Source: Desulfuromonadales bacterium (lineage in GTDB: Bacteria > Desulfobacterota > Desulfuromonadia > Desulfuromonadales > BM103). Taken from it: a stretch of 64,000 nucleotides of DNA. This document shows, in pieces, positions 24,666 to 35,386 of this stretch. Numbering within the stretch: position 1 is the stretch's first letter; the number at the start of each line of letters is the position of its first letter. The notes under the pieces are model-generated. The model did not search any database. It saw only the letters and a list, made by a program, of their open reading frames with translations, and was not told where the DNA came from. The translations under genes were made by a program, and so were the position numbers. The stretch spans positions 1 to 64,000 of the forward strand of contig JAQYVZ010000018.1 in the NCBI GenBank assembly GCA_030145205.1, read 5' to 3'.

Positions 24666-25502
24666 TTAGCCTATAGTCCGCTTGACATCGATCTTGACAA
24701 TGACCCGATCGATTACGTTCAAATCGATATACTTGAGCGCCGTCAGGCGCGGTTTCAAATCACTGTAAACCCGTTCCAGCCGCTGCAGCTTGAACGCGTA
24801 GCCATCCAGCCCCATCCGGACTGGCACGCCCCCTTCGGTGGTAAACAGGGTCAATCCATCCTGAGGATGGATATAGAACTCAGAAACGTCTTCCAAGGTA
24901 AAAACCTCACGTTGCCGCAGCATCTGCATGAGCCCCAGAGCCCGACGCAGCCGCCCCTGAACCTGCTCGGGGCTGTTGATCATGTCTTTTCGGTCAAGTC
25001 CGGTAATCACTGGGAAATCGAGCCGATCAGAGCCGTCCAGAAGCTTGAAAATCTCACCGTCACCATCGACGTAATACAGGTAACCCAGATCGACAATCGC
25101 CTCCGGCCGACGCTCGGTTACCCGAATCACGACTTCATCCGGAAAAGCCCTTTCGACCTCAGCTGTCGCAATCCACGGGTTTTCTTCAATCTTCCGACCA
25201 ATCAGATGTAGGTCCAGATCGAACAGGCCATCGCCCGGCTGGATGTCCGAAGCCGCCATGATGTCGCCTTCGCTGACCCGCGCCTGATGCTCCACCCGGA
25301 TCTTGTGAACAGCAAAGTATCCCGACTCGAACAGAGCTTGCGCCAACAGAACTGAACCGCTTGCGATCAGGGCGCCGGTGCCTACACCGATACAGACGCG
25401 CAGGGTCCGGTGAAACAGCTTGCGCCAGTCGCGCGACTGTTTCTCCTGCTTCGGGCGATTCTGCTTGACCCGTTTCTGTTTATTGCGCTTCAGATCGTTC
25501 AT
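24666..25502 (-). CDS. ftsQ: Cell division protein FtsQ
   Basis: A 278-residue bitopic membrane protein. A highly basic cytoplasmic start (Lys/Arg/Gln-rich, residues 1-30), one membrane helix near 37-57, a POTRA domain ('FAVHKIRVEHQARVSEGDIMAASDIQPGDGLFDLD') and the FtsQ beta domain ('DLNVIDRVIVKID' near the end). It links early and late division proteins through FtsB and FtsL. It lies 27 bases after ddl. Confidence 0.92.
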   Translation of the reverse strand: MNDLKRNKQKRVKQNRPKQEKQSRDWRKLFHRTLRVCIGVGTGALIASGSVLLAQALFESGYFAVHKIRVEHQARVSEGDIMAASDIQPGDGLFDLDLHLIGRKIEENPWIATAEVERAFPDEVVIRVTERRPEAIVDLGYLYYVDGDGEIFKLLDGSDRLDFPVITGLDRKDMINSPEQVQGRLRRALGLMQMLRQREVFTLEDVSEFYIHPQDGLTLFTTEGGVPVRMGLDGYAFKLQRLERVYSDLKPRLTALKYIDLNVIDRVIVKIDVKRTIG

Positions 25503-25529
25503 TGATCCGTTCCCTGCTCCAATCGGAGA

Positions 25530-26456
25530 CTACTTGTCCAGGCCGGCGTCCTCGAGAATACGCTGTACCAGTTCGGCAAAACTGATCCCTGCATGGGCCG
25601 CCGCCTTCGGCAACAGACTGGTCTCGGTCATGCCGGGAATCGTATTGACCTCAAGGCAGAAAAACTCCCGCTCTCGCACCATAAAATCGACCCGCGCCGC
25701 GCCGCGACAACCCAGTAGACCGCAGGCGTCAACCGCCATCTGCTGCAGGCGACTGTAGAGGACGTTATCCAATGGCGCCGGCAGCAGATATTCCGTCTGC
25801 CCTTTGGTGTACTTCGCGGTGTAGTCGTAAAAGCCACTTTTCGGTACAATCTGAATGATCGGTAGCGCTTCGCCGTTCAAGACACTGACTGTCACTTCCA
25901 GCCCTTCAATAAAGTCTTCAACCAGGATGCGCCGATCATGCCGTAAGGCTTCGTCAAGACCTTGTTCCAGTTCCTGTAAATTCTTCGCAATGCTGATTCC
26001 GATGGTCGAGCCCTCCCGGGCCGGCTTGACGATCAACGGGTAATGGCGGCAACGTTTTAGCAACGCCGCCCGGTCATCCCCTTCGGCGAAGGCGACAAAA
26101 CCGGGGGTCGAAAGCTCATGGTAAAGCAGCACCTGCTTGGTCACGACCTTGTCGGCAGCCAGGCTTGACGCCAGAACTCCGCTGCCCGTATACGGCACCC
26201 GCATCATTTCGAGCAAGCCTTGCACCGTACCGTCTTCGCCGAATCGGCCATGCAGAGCGATAAACGCCAAGTCGATTTCGGCGCTGCGCAACTGGAGCGG
26301 CAGGTCGTTGCCGGGATCAATTGCCACCGCGTTGTAGTCGGCAGAGGTGAGTGCCTTCAGCACGGCCTGGCCCGTCTTCAGCGAAACCTCGCGTTCCGCC
26401 GAGGGTCCGCCCATCAGGACGGCGATCTTCTGTTTACGCAGTTCAGCCCTGGTCAT
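25530..26456 (-). CDS. ddl: D-alanine-D-alanine ligase
   Basis: A 308-residue ATP-grasp enzyme that makes the D-Ala-D-Ala dipeptide for MurF. '[17 protein letters not shown]' at the N-terminus, '[15 protein letters not shown]', '[15 protein letters not shown]' and '[22 protein letters not shown]' are family signatures. Its start overlaps the end of murC by 14 bases. In related genomes murB stands between murC and ddl; here it is missing. Confidence 0.96.
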   Translation of the reverse strand: MTRAELRKQKIAVLMGGPSAEREVSLKTGQAVLKALTSADYNAVAIDPGNDLPLQLRSAEIDLAFIALHGRFGEDGTVQGLLEMMRVPYTGSGVLASSLAADKVVTKQVLLYHELSTPGFVAFAEGDDRAALLKRCRHYPLIVKPAREGSTIGISIAKNLQELEQGLDEALRHDRRILVEDFIEGLEVTVSVLNGEALPIIQIVPKSGFYDYTAKYTKGQTEYLLPAPLDNVLYSRLQQMAVDACGLLGCRGAARVDFMVREREFFCLEVNTIPGMTETSLLPKAAAHAGISFAELVQRILEDAGLDK

Positions 26457-27834
26457 CGTTGGTCCGTTCCGTCAAACGCTGCAGAAACTCTTCACCGGTC
26501 TGCCAGATGTTGCCGGCACCAAGGGTGATCACCATATCGCCCGGTTCGACAACCGCCAGCAAGTGATCAACCATCGCCGCCTGGCTGCCGGCATAACTGC
26601 AGGACTTGTGGCCATGCTCGGCGATCCCTGCCACCAGGCTTTCCGCATCCACACCAGGGATCGGATCTTCGCTGGCAGCATAAACGTCCATGATCGCGAC
26701 ATGGTCCGCCTGGTAAAAGGCCGTCACAAAGTCATCGTACAGCGCCTGGGTACGGCTGTAACGATGCGGCTGAAAGACCGCCACAACCCGCCGAACCCAA
26801 CCGTCCCGGGCTGCTGACAGGGTTGCCTTGATCTCAGCCGGGTGATGACCGTAGTCATCCACCACCATGATCTCGTTAACCTCTCCCTTGATCTGGAAGC
26901 GTCGCTGCACACCGCCGAAATCCTTGAGCCCTTCGGCGATGACCTCGAAGGGCAGCTGCAGCTCGAGTCCGACCGCGATCGCCGCCATGGCGTTTAGCAC
27001 ATTGTGCCGTCCCGGCATCTGGAAGCTGATCCGTCCCAACTCTTCGCCCTGCAACTGAACGTTGAAGGAGGTCCCGGACTGGTCATGCTCGACCTCAGAA
27101 GCCTGCAGGTCCGCTTGGCTGTTGAACCCGTAGGTAATCAGCCGCTTTTTCACCTCGGGGAGCAGCATCTGTATGTTCTCATCATCGAGGCAGAGGACCG
27201 CCAACCCGTAAAAGGGGACTTTATTGATAAAATTGATAAAGATATCCCGAATTTCTTCAATTCCCTTGTAAAAGTCGAGATGGTCGGCGTCGATATTGGT
27301 CACTACGGCGATCGTCGGCGAGAGTTTCAGGAAGGAACCGTCCGATTCATCCGCCTCGGCGACCAGAAACTTGCCCTGCCCCAGCTTGGCATTTGAACCG
27401 AACAGGTCGAGCCGACCGCCGATGACTACCGTCGGGTCAATGCCGCCATGTGACAGGATGGTCGCGACCATGCTGGTCGTCGTGGTTTTGCCGTGTGTAC
27501 CGGCAATCGCCACGCCGTATTTCATCCGCATCAGTTCGGCCAGCATTTCTGCTCGCGGGATCACCGGAATGCCTCGCCGGTGAGCCTCCTGCACCTCTGG
27601 GTTGTCCGAACGGATCGCCGTTGACGTCACCACAACATCCACATCATCGAGATTTTCCCCACGATGTCCGTAAGCAACGATGCCGCCAAGCGACACCAGA
27701 CGACGGGTGGTCTCGCTTTCTTTGAGATCGGAACCGGAAACCTGATAGTCCAGGTTGATCAGAACTTCGGCGATGCCACTCATACCGATGCCACCGATAC
27801 CGACGAAATGGATTTTCTGAATTTTTCCGTACAT
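26443..27834 (-). CDS. murC: UDP-N-acetylmuramate-L-alanine ligase
   Basis: A 463-residue Mur ligase that adds L-Ala to UDP-MurNAc. '[25 protein letters not shown]' forms the N-terminal nucleotide fold, '[11 protein letters not shown]' the ATP loop, and '[14 protein letters not shown]' plus 'FQPHRYSRT' the C-terminal domain. Length is normal. It starts 12 bases after murG and overlaps ddl. Confidence 0.97.
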   Translation of the reverse strand: MYGKIQKIHFVGIGGIGMSGIAEVLINLDYQVSGSDLKESETTRRLVSLGGIVAYGHRGENLDDVDVVVTSTAIRSDNPEVQEAHRRGIPVIPRAEMLAELMRMKYGVAIAGTHGKTTTTSMVATILSHGGIDPTVVIGGRLDLFGSNAKLGQGKFLVAEADESDGSFLKLSPTIAVVTNIDADHLDFYKGIEEIRDIFINFINKVPFYGLAVLCLDDENIQMLLPEVKKRLITYGFNSQADLQASEVEHDQSGTSFNVQLQGEELGRISFQMPGRHNVLNAMAAIAVGLELQLPFEVIAEGLKDFGGVQRRFQIKGEVNEIMVVDDYGHHPAEIKATLSAARDGWVRRVVAVFQPHRYSRTQALYDDFVTAFYQADHVAIMDVYAASEDPIPGVDAESLVAGIAEHGHKSCSYAGSQAAMVDHLLAVVEPGDMVITLGAGNIWQTGEEFLQRLTERTNDDQG

Positions 27835-27846
27835 GGTCTGTTCCGT

Positions 27847-28926
27847 TCAGTCCGCGGTTTTCATCAAGGTGCGGCACTCGTCCAGCAACCGCGCCGCCGC
27901 GCCGGCATGCGACATGCCTTGCGCGGCAGCGGCCATCGCCTTCAGCCGCGTTGCATCATTGAGCAGATCCGTTATTAACTTTGCCAGACGTTCGGCGGTC
28001 AGGTCAGCCTGCTCCAGTTGGATCGCCGCCCCTTTTGCCGCCAAAGCCTGGGCATTTGCCGATTGGTGACCGCCTGCCGCATGCGGGAAAGGCACCAGAA
28101 TCGCCGGCCGACCGCATGCAGTCAACTCCGCCAAGGTTGTCGCTCCGGCCCTGCAGACCACCAGGGTGGCCTGCTGGTAGGCAGCCGCCATATCCGTGAT
28201 GAACGCTTGGACGCTGGCGCTCTCCCAGCCAACCTTGCGGTAACCTTCAACAACCTCATCCAGGTCGGATTGACCGGCCTGGTGGATAATCTTCAGTTCG
28301 CCAAACTGCGCTTTCAATATCGGCAGGGCCTCCAGCAACGCCCGGTTGATTGCCCTGGCGCCCTGGCTGCCGCCAAACACCAGCAGGACCGGTTGATCGG
28401 CACGCAACTCAGAACATGTCTCCATTGCGGCCCTGACCGGGTTCCCGGTAACGACCGTTGGCCGTCCGGCAAAGGCTGCGTCGGCCTCCTCGAAGGAGAG
28501 GCAGATCCTCTGCGCCCAACGCCCCAACAAGCGGTTAGCCATGCCGGGCCGAGCGTTCTGTTCATGAATCAGGTACGGCATCTTCATCCATTTCGCCGCC
28601 AACAGTACAGGAACCGACGCATACCCACCGACCCCGACAATCGCGTCTGGGGCAAATTCTCTGAGGACTCTCTTCGATTGCCCTATCCCGGCCAGCAGGT
28701 TGCGTAACGCCTTGAGTCTGGCCTTGACACCGAGACCGGCCCAGCCACTCATGGCAACGGTTTGCAGCGGCCAGCCCAGTTCGGGGAGCAGGCGGGCCTC
28801 CAGCCCTTTTTCCGTGCCCACGAAGAGGACGTCACTGTCGGGCTCATCCTGTTTCAGGCGTTCTGCCAATGCGACCGCCGGGAACAGATGACCGCCCGTG
28901 CCGCCACCGGCCAGAAGCAGTCTCAT
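27847..28926 (-). CDS. murG: Lipid II synthase MurG (GlcNAc transferase)
   Basis: A 359-residue GT-B glycosyltransferase that attaches GlcNAc to lipid I on the cytoplasmic side of the membrane. 'LAGGGTGGHLFPAVALAE' at the N-terminus and 'CRAGATTLAELTACGRPAILVPFPHAAGGHQSANA' near the C-terminus are signatures. ATG 28926 overlaps the ftsW stop by four bases (ATGA) and fits the family start; upstream in-frame starts lie inside ftsW. Confidence 0.97.
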   Translation of the reverse strand: MRLLLAGGGTGGHLFPAVALAERLKQDEPDSDVLFVGTEKGLEARLLPELGWPLQTVAMSGWAGLGVKARLKALRNLLAGIGQSKRVLREFAPDAIVGVGGYASVPVLLAAKWMKMPYLIHEQNARPGMANRLLGRWAQRICLSFEEADAAFAGRPTVVTGNPVRAAMETCSELRADQPVLLVFGGSQGARAINRALLEALPILKAQFGELKIIHQAGQSDLDEVVEGYRKVGWESASVQAFITDMAAAYQQATLVVCRAGATTLAELTACGRPAILVPFPHAAGGHQSANAQALAAKGAAIQLEQADLTAERLAKLITDLLNDATRLKAMAAAAQGMSHAGAAARLLDECRTLMKTAD

Positions 28927-30029
28927 TTCAGTTCCCCCGGAGCATGACTTGACACATTCAGCACAATGCCGATCGCCGCCAGGCTCATCAACAAGCTGCT
29001 TCCACCGTACGACAAGAAGGGCAAGGCCAATCCTTTTGTCGGCACCATGCCCATCACCACCGCCATATTGACAAACGCTTCCAGGCCAATAAGCAGGCTC
29101 ATGCCGAATGCCAGGTAACAACCAAATTCGTCCGGCGCATGCAGAGAGGCGCGGAAGCCACGTATCACCAACATCAGGAACATGGCAGAAATCACAATGA
29201 CACCAACAAAACCAAGCTCTTCGCCGATCACCGAGAAGATAAAGTCGGTATGGGCCTCGGGCAGATAAAACAGTTTCTGTTTGCTCTGTCCCAAGCCCTT
29301 ACCGACAGCGCCTCCCGAACCGAAGGCAATCCAGCTCTGGATGATCTGGAAACCCGAGTTGCTTGGATCATCCCAAGGGTTCAAGAAGGCCAGTACGCGC
29401 TGCCGCCGGTAATCAACATTCATGACCAGGAAGTAAAGGATCGGCATCACGGCCACACCAACACCTGCCAGATAAATCAGGCGGGTCCCGGCGACCAGAA
29501 GCATCATCACGGCGACGACCCCGAGGGTCATTGCGCTGCCGAGGTCCGGCTGGGCCATCAGCAGCATCAGCAACACCGCGAGCAACCCCACATAAGGCAA
29601 AAAGCCGATTTTCAGGCTTTTAATCTTGTCTTTTTTCCGGGCCAGAGAATGCGCCATGAAGATGATCAAGCCAAGTTTCGCCAGTTCCGCTGGCTGGAAC
29701 GAGAACCCGCCGACCGGCAGCCACCGCACGGCGCCACCCACTTTGCGACCGACACCCGGTATCAAGACCAGTGCCAGCAGCAGCAGACAAAGCAGCATCA
29801 ACGGGACCGCCAGTTTCCGCAGGTATTGATAATCAAACCGAGCCGTCACTGCCAGAATGCTGAACCCGGCCAACGCAAACAATCCCTGTCGCTTCAGGAA
29901 AAAGAGACTGTCAGCATGCGCCCGCACGGCCATGATCGACGAGGAGGAGAACACCATCACCACCCCGAGACAGGTCAGGCAGACCGCCAGCAGCAGGATT
30001 GAATTGTCAGCGCCTTGCTTGATTTCCAT
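28923..30029 (-). CDS. ftsW: Lipid II polymerase FtsW (SEDS family)
   Basis: A 368-residue polytopic SEDS protein, the septal peptidoglycan glycosyltransferase working with FtsI. Ten or so membrane helices; motifs 'GVVMVFSSSS', 'GGAVRWLPVGGFSFQPAELAKLG', 'AHTDFIFSVIGEELGFVG' and 'LPFLSYGGSSLL'. ATG 30029 has GAGGA upstream and comes seven bases after murD. Confidence 0.96.
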   Translation of the reverse strand: MEIKQGADNSILLLAVCLTCLGVVMVFSSSSIMAVRAHADSLFFLKRQGLFALAGFSILAVTARFDYQYLRKLAVPLMLLCLLLLALVLIPGVGRKVGGAVRWLPVGGFSFQPAELAKLGLIIFMAHSLARKKDKIKSLKIGFLPYVGLLAVLLMLLMAQPDLGSAMTLGVVAVMMLLVAGTRLIYLAGVGVAVMPILYFLVMNVDYRRQRVLAFLNPWDDPSNSGFQIIQSWIAFGSGGAVGKGLGQSKQKLFYLPEAHTDFIFSVIGEELGFVGVIVISAMFLMLVIRGFRASLHAPDEFGCYLAFGMSLLIGLEAFVNMAVVMGMVPTKGLALPFLSYGGSSLLMSLAAIGIVLNVSSHAPGELK

Positions 30030-30036
30030 ATCGTCC

Positions 30037-31389
30037 TCAAGCGTCCTTTGCCAATCGTGCGACCTCTTGCTCAAACACCCGGCCGCGCTCTTCAAAATTG
30101 TTAAACATATCGAAGCTTGAGCAGCCTGGCGACAACAGCACCGTGCCGCCCTGCGGCGTCACAGCCGCGGCGACATCCACGGCATCGCGCATGCTGGTCG
30201 CTAGAGAAATCTCCGTCAATCCAGCAAAAGCCTCCTGCATGCGTGCCGCCGCTTCGCCGATCAGCACCAGGTGATCAACCTTCTGCCGCATCGGTTCCAA
30301 CAGCGGCTCCAGGGAACCCTGCTTGTCCTTGCCGCCTGCGATCAGGGTCAGGGGCGGTACGGCACCCTCCAGACTCTTCACTACGCTACCGATATTGGTC
30401 CCCTTTGAATCGTTGAACCAGCGGACGCCATTCACTTCACCTGCCAAGGCCATCCGGTGCGGCAGCCCCCGGAAGGCAGTCGCCGCCTGCCAGGCGGTCT
30501 TTGCCGGGCAGCCGCTCATCAGCGGCGGGATCAGCGCCGCCATAACGTTTTCAACATTGTGCCGTCCCGGGATCACCAGTTCATTAACCGGGAAGCGTTT
30601 GCAGACGCCTGCGTATCTCCAGACCAATTGGTTCCCTTGCAGCGACATGCCCTCGTCGAGTTGCTGCGTGCTGCTGAACAAGACTTTGCGAGCCGCCATC
30701 CTTTCTGCAATTGCCATGACTCTGGCATCATCAGCATTCAAGACCGCGATATCCTGATCCGTCATATTTTCAAACAGCCGGGCCTTGGCTGCCTCGTAGC
30801 TGGCCATGTCCGGGTAACGGTCGAGGTGATCTTCGCTGATATTGAGCAGCAAACCGAAACGTGGGTGAAAGCGTTCAATCGTCTCTAGCTGGAAAGAAGA
30901 GAGCTCCACCACCAACCAGTCCCACTCTTGCCCAACAGCTTCAATCAGTGGCGTCCCCAGATTACCGCCGACAAAAGTCTGCTTGTCCCAAGCCTGGAAC
31001 ATTGCTCCCATCAACGAAGTGACCGTTGATTTACCGTTCGTTCCCGTAATTGCAATCAGCGGCTGCGGCAAGGAACGCGCCGCGACTTCGATTTCACCCA
31101 GAACCGGAACACCCCGCTGTCTAGCCGCACAGAGGACTGGGATATCGGTAGGGACGCCGGGGCTGATCGCCACCAGGTCCGCTGTCATGAACAGTTCTGG
31201 TGAGTGCCCACCAAAATCCAGCTGCTGAATATTTTGCTTCAGGTCTTCCGGCAGCACCACCTGCTCAGCGGGCCGGGCGTCGCTCATGACAACCCTCGCA
31301 CCATGTTTCAGCAGAAAGCGCGCAAGGCCGCAGCCGGTGCGTCCGGCGCCGACCACAACAACCTGTTTTTCAGCAAGATCCCAATTCAT
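30037..31389 (-). CDS. murD: UDP-N-acetylmuramoylalanine-D-glutamate ligase
   Basis: A 450-residue Mur ligase that adds D-Glu. 'VVVVGAGRTGCGLARFLL' opens the UDP-binding domain, 'GTNGKSTVTSLMG' is the ATP loop, 'FNDSKGTNIGSVVKSLEG' and 'LLSPGCSSFDMFNNFEERG' the C-terminal signatures. The ATG at 31389 shares one base with the mraY stop (TAATG). Confidence 0.97.
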   Translation of the reverse strand: MNWDLAEKQVVVVGAGRTGCGLARFLLKHGARVVMSDARPAEQVVLPEDLKQNIQQLDFGGHSPELFMTADLVAISPGVPTDIPVLCAARQRGVPVLGEIEVAARSLPQPLIAITGTNGKSTVTSLMGAMFQAWDKQTFVGGNLGTPLIEAVGQEWDWLVVELSSFQLETIERFHPRFGLLLNISEDHLDRYPDMASYEAAKARLFENMTDQDIAVLNADDARVMAIAERMAARKVLFSSTQQLDEGMSLQGNQLVWRYAGVCKRFPVNELVIPGRHNVENVMAALIPPLMSGCPAKTAWQAATAFRGLPHRMALAGEVNGVRWFNDSKGTNIGSVVKSLEGAVPPLTLIAGGKDKQGSLEPLLEPMRQKVDHLVLIGEAAARMQEAFAGLTEISLATSMRDAVDVAAAVTPQGGTVLLSPGCSSFDMFNNFEERGRVFEQEVARLAKDA

Positions 31390-32465
31390 TAGCGCAGCTT
31401 CAACGTCGATAGGCCAATCAGGGCCAGAATGATACTGATGATCCAGAACCGCACAATAATCTTCGGCTCCGGCCACCCCTTCAATTCGAAATGATGATGG
31501 ATCGGTGCCATTCGGAATACACGCTTGCCGTAGAGTCGGAATGACGTGACCTGAACAATGACGGACAACGCCTCCATCACAAAAATCCCGCCGACAATGA
31601 CCAGCACAATTTCCTGCTTGGTGATTACGGCGATGGTGCCGATCGCTCCCCCCAGTGACAGACTGCCGATATCCCCCATGAAGACCTGTGCCGGGTAGGT
31701 GTTGAACCAGAGAAACCCAAGGCCCGCGCCGATCATCGCACCACAGAGCACGGCCAGTTCGCCCGCACCCTGCACTTTATTGATCTGCAGGTAATTGGCC
31801 AGGTTGGCATGACCGGCCAGGTACGCGAACAGGAGGTAGGTGCCGGCGGCAATAATCACCGGTCCGATCGCCAACCCGTCCAGTCCGTCAGTCAGATTGA
31901 CCGCGTTGCTGGCACCGATAATCACGACCATGGCAAAAGGCACGTAAGCCCAACCCAGGTCTGGATTGAGTCCCTTGAAAAACGGGAACGCCAGAGTGGT
32001 CTGGAAGGGCGGATAGAAGAACAGGGCCATGCCGATCGCAAAAGCAATCAGGATCTGCCAGAACATTTTTTGCCGGGGCGACAAACCATCGCTGCTTTTC
32101 AACCGAACCTTGAGCAGATCGTCAACAAAACCGATTACACCGTAGCCGATGGTCACCAGAATGGTCAGCCAGACGTAAAGATTCGTCAGATCCGCCCAGA
32201 GCAGGGTCGGCACGACGATCGCAAACAGGATCAGCACGCCCCCCATCGTCGGCGTGCCTTCCTTGACATAGTGTGATTCGGGACCGAGCTTGCGCACCCG
32301 CTGCCCCAGCTGCAGCGCCGATAGCTTGTTGATCAGCCAGGGCCCCAACAGGAAACTGAGCATCAAGGCGGTAATCGTTGCGTAAATCGCCCGGAAAGTA
32401 ATAAACCGGAAGACATAAAACACCGAAAAATCGGTATGCAACGGATAAAGCAGGTGATACAGCAT
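31389..32465 (-). CDS. mraY: Phospho-N-acetylmuramoyl-pentapeptide transferase
   Basis: A 358-residue inner-membrane enzyme that makes lipid I from UDP-MurNAc-pentapeptide and undecaprenyl phosphate. About ten helices; catalytic and binding motifs '[10 protein letters not shown]', '[13 protein letters not shown]', '[23 protein letters not shown]' and '[14 protein letters not shown]' are intact. It follows murF by 12 bases. Confidence 0.97.
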   Translation of the reverse strand: MLYHLLYPLHTDFSVFYVFRFITFRAIYATITALMLSFLLGPWLINKLSALQLGQRVRKLGPESHYVKEGTPTMGGVLILFAIVVPTLLWADLTNLYVWLTILVTIGYGVIGFVDDLLKVRLKSSDGLSPRQKMFWQILIAFAIGMALFFYPPFQTTLAFPFFKGLNPDLGWAYVPFAMVVIIGASNAVNLTDGLDGLAIGPVIIAAGTYLLFAYLAGHANLANYLQINKVQGAGELAVLCGAMIGAGLGFLWFNTYPAQVFMGDIGSLSLGGAIGTIAVITKQEIVLVIVGGIFVMEALSVIVQVTSFRLYGKRVFRMAPIHHHFELKGWPEPKIIVRFWIISIILALIGLSTLKLR

Positions 32466-32477
32466 AATGTCCGCCTC

Positions 32478-33869
32478 TCAGGCCGTTTCCGGTTTATTTG
32501 CGGCATCCCGCAACAGGTCGACAACCTTTTCCAACTGCATGCCTCGCGATCCCTTGATCAACAGACGGTCACCCGCCTGCAACTGCTGCTCAATGCGCGC
32601 GGCAACGTCCGCGTGGCTCCGACCGATGATAATCCGGTCCACATCGAGGCCACCTTCAGCCGCGCCCTGGCCAAACTCGTTGGCAAATTCCCCGAGCAGA
32701 AACAGGTAATCGACACACTCTGCTGCCATCCGGCCGACTTCGCGATGCAGATCAGCAGCGGCTGCACCCAACTCCAGCATGTCGCCCAACAAGGCAAGCC
32801 GCCGTCCCGTACTGCCCAGGTCGTGCAGGGCATCCAGGGCCGCCCTAGCCGACAGGGGGTTGGCGTTGTAGCTGTCATTCAGAATCAGGATGTCGTTCCG
32901 CAACTCAAGCAGTTCCATCCGCCCTGGACAAGGGCTGAACTCTTCCAGCCCGGCCACAATATCCGACATGGAAACATTGAGGGCCTGCGCAGCAGCAGCT
33001 GCTGCAAGTGCATTCTGCACATTGTGACGCCCCGGCAGGGGCAATCGCACCGGTCTGGTTTCCCCGGCCAACAGCAGCTGGAATTCAACCGAACCGTTTC
33101 GTGCCGTAACATGATCGGCACGAATCTGCGCTTCAGCCGAGCGCCCATACGTGATTTTCTTAACACCATTCGCAACCGGCAGCTGGGCCACATGGGGGTC
33201 GTCCGCATTGACCAGGGCTGTCCCCCCGAAAGGTAGATTCGCAAAAAGCTCACCTTTGGCGCGGGCGACGGCATCAATGCCACCCAGGCTTTCCAGGTGA
33301 GCACGGCCGACATTGGTAATCAAACCGATCTCTGGCCGGACAATCTCGGTGAGGCGAGCGATCTCTCCCCGCTCGCTCATGCCCATCTCGACGACCGCCC
33401 AGCAATGTTCCGACTTGAGGTTGAACAGGGTCAAGGGAACGCCGATCAAGTTATTATAATTTCCGGCGGATTTGAGCCCGTCTCCGGTGCGGGACAAGAT
33501 CGACGCGAGCATCTCCTTGGTCGTGGTTTTGCCGGAAGTGCCGGTAATCCCCACCACTGGACCGCTGAACCGGTTGCGCAGCATCGCGGCCAGATCGCCC
33601 AGAGCACGCAGCGTGTCTTCCACCTGCACCACCGGGATCGACAGTCCACCCACCGTTTCTTCGCTCAGGCAGGCAGCCGCACCGGCTTGTGCGACCTGCG
33701 CCAGAAAATCGTGACCGTCAAACCGCGGCCCACGCAGGGGGATAAACAGCTCTCCCGGCTGCAGCGCCCGGCTGTCCGTACAGAATCCCTGCACTCTGAC
33801 ATCTGCTCCATTACTGACCAGCCGTCCTCCGGTTGCTTCGGCAACGGCGCGTAAGGTCAGATCCATCAT
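32478..33869 (-). CDS. murF: UDP-MurNAc-tripeptide D-alanyl-D-alanine ligase
   Basis: A 463-residue Mur ligase that adds D-Ala-D-Ala. ATP loop 'GTSGKTTTKEML', 'WAVVEMGMSERGEI', 'LNDSYNANPLSARAALDAL' and a final 'LIKGSRGMQLEKVV' are diagnostic. AGGAGG lies upstream. Two adjacent ATGs (33869, 33866) exist; the first overlaps the murE stop as ATGA. Confidence 0.97.
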   Translation of the reverse strand: MMDLTLRAVAEATGGRLVSNGADVRVQGFCTDSRALQPGELFIPLRGPRFDGHDFLAQVAQAGAAACLSEETVGGLSIPVVQVEDTLRALGDLAAMLRNRFSGPVVGITGTSGKTTTKEMLASILSRTGDGLKSAGNYNNLIGVPLTLFNLKSEHCWAVVEMGMSERGEIARLTEIVRPEIGLITNVGRAHLESLGGIDAVARAKGELFANLPFGGTALVNADDPHVAQLPVANGVKKITYGRSAEAQIRADHVTARNGSVEFQLLLAGETRPVRLPLPGRHNVQNALAAAAAAQALNVSMSDIVAGLEEFSPCPGRMELLELRNDILILNDSYNANPLSARAALDALHDLGSTGRRLALLGDMLELGAAAADLHREVGRMAAECVDYLFLLGEFANEFGQGAAEGGLDVDRIIIGRSHADVAARIEQQLQAGDRLLIKGSRGMQLEKVVDLLRDAANKPETA

Positions 33870-35374
33870 GCGACGCCTCCTGCACCCAGTGCCCTGCGAA
33901 TCTCTTCGCGGTCGTCAAAATGAACCTTCTGCGTACCAAGAATCTGGTAATCTTCGTGCCCTTTTCCGGCGACCAGCAGAAGATCGCCCGGCTGTAGCAA
34001 AGACACCGCAAAATCGATTGCTTCACGCCGATCGGGAATCACAAGGTAGCCACGGTCCCGAGCACTTTCAGCCTGTTCCAGGGTCCACTCTTGAGCATGG
34101 ACACGCCGGAGGCCTTCTCTGACATCGTCGAGGATCAGCAACGGATCTTCGGTGCGCGGGTTGTCCGATGTCGCTACAGCAATGTCGGACCACTGTGCAG
34201 CCACCTCTCCCATCACTGGACGCTTGGTCCGGTCCCGGTCGCCACCGCAGCCAAAGACTGTCAGCAGGCGTTGTGGCTGTAAGGCGCGTAAGGCTTCGAG
34301 GACTCGACTCAGGGCATCACCAGTATGTGCATAATCCACCAGAATGACTGCGTCCCGATCATTATCGATCCGCTCGAGGCGCCCCGGAATCTGGGGTGCC
34401 TGCGCCAGACCGGCTTCGATGGTTTCGGCCGGCAGACCGAGCGCCACCGCAGCAGCAACACTGCACAACAGATTCTCGATGTTGTAGTCACCCAGCAAGC
34501 GACTGTTAACCCGAACATCCCCGCTGGGAGTCCTGATCGTACCTTGGATGCCATCCAGCGACACCTCAAGCGAACGTGGCCGGATGGCCGCGGACTCGTT
34601 CTGGCCGCAAGTCAGCGCATCCGGCAGCTGTTCAGCCAGGCGGGCTCCGTAACTGTCATCGATGTTGATGACAGCACGCCCCGCATCACGCGGCAGCAGA
34701 TCATCAAACAGACGGCGCTTACTTTGGAAATACCATTCCATCTCCTGGTGATAATCGAGATGCTCCGGCGTCAGGTTGGTAAAGACCCCTACCTGGAAAT
34801 GGATCCCGTCCGCCCGATACTGATCAAGGGCATGCGACGACACCTCGAGAGCCACCGAACAAGCCCCGTCACTCCTGAATGACGCGAGCCTTGCCAGCAG
34901 GTCGGTCGCTTCTGGCGTGGTGTGCGGTGCCGGGTATTCCTTATCCTGGTAGCGGTAATTGACCGTACCGACCACCGCCGGCGCCAAACCGGCTTGTTCT
35001 AATATCGCTTCAAGTAGGTAGCTGATCGTGGTTTTGCCGTTGGTCCCGGTAATGCCGACCACCGCCATATCCCGGGTCGGATCTTCGTAAAAAACCTGTG
35101 CAGCCTGGGCGAGAGCCTGGCGGGCATTCTCGACGACCACCCCGGTGACTCCCGACGGCAGCGAACTCTCTCGTTCAGCCACCACGACACTGGCTCCACG
35201 GGACACGGCATCGTCAATAAAAGCATGCCCATCGTGCACCTGACCGCTCAATGCGAAGAATGCGCTGCCCGGACCAGCCTGCCTGGAATCAAAACAGAGA
35301 TCCTCAATTATTGCGGACCTCGTCCCCAGCAGCCTGACCACCTGGCAATTTTTTATCAGTTCAGATAATTGCAT
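33866..35374 (-). CDS. murE: UDP-MurNAc-L-Ala-D-Glu meso-diaminopimelate ligase
   Basis: A 502-residue Mur ligase. ATP loop 'GTNGKTTISYLLEAIL', 'ALEVSSHALDQYR' and 'DNPRTEDP'. The DNPR motif is that of enzymes using meso-diaminopimelate, so the cell wall is of the usual Gram-negative type. It follows ftsI by 12 bases and overlaps murF. Confidence 0.97.
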   Translation of the reverse strand: MQLSELIKNCQVVRLLGTRSAIIEDLCFDSRQAGPGSAFFALSGQVHDGHAFIDDAVSRGASVVVAERESSLPSGVTGVVVENARQALAQAAQVFYEDPTRDMAVVGITGTNGKTTISYLLEAILEQAGLAPAVVGTVNYRYQDKEYPAPHTTPEATDLLARLASFRSDGACSVALEVSSHALDQYRADGIHFQVGVFTNLTPEHLDYHQEMEWYFQSKRRLFDDLLPRDAGRAVINIDDSYGARLAEQLPDALTCGQNESAAIRPRSLEVSLDGIQGTIRTPSGDVRVNSRLLGDYNIENLLCSVAAAVALGLPAETIEAGLAQAPQIPGRLERIDNDRDAVILVDYAHTGDALSRVLEALRALQPQRLLTVFGCGGDRDRTKRPVMGEVAAQWSDIAVATSDNPRTEDPLLILDDVREGLRRVHAQEWTLEQAESARDRGYLVIPDRREAIDFAVSLLQPGDLLLVAGKGHEDYQILGTQKVHFDDREEIRRALGAGGVA

Positions 35375-35386
35375 CTCGGTTGACCG

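Noticed and set aside
29139-30002. Open frame of 287 codons opposite ftsW
   Set aside because: Antisense shadow rich in His and Gln, without a domain.
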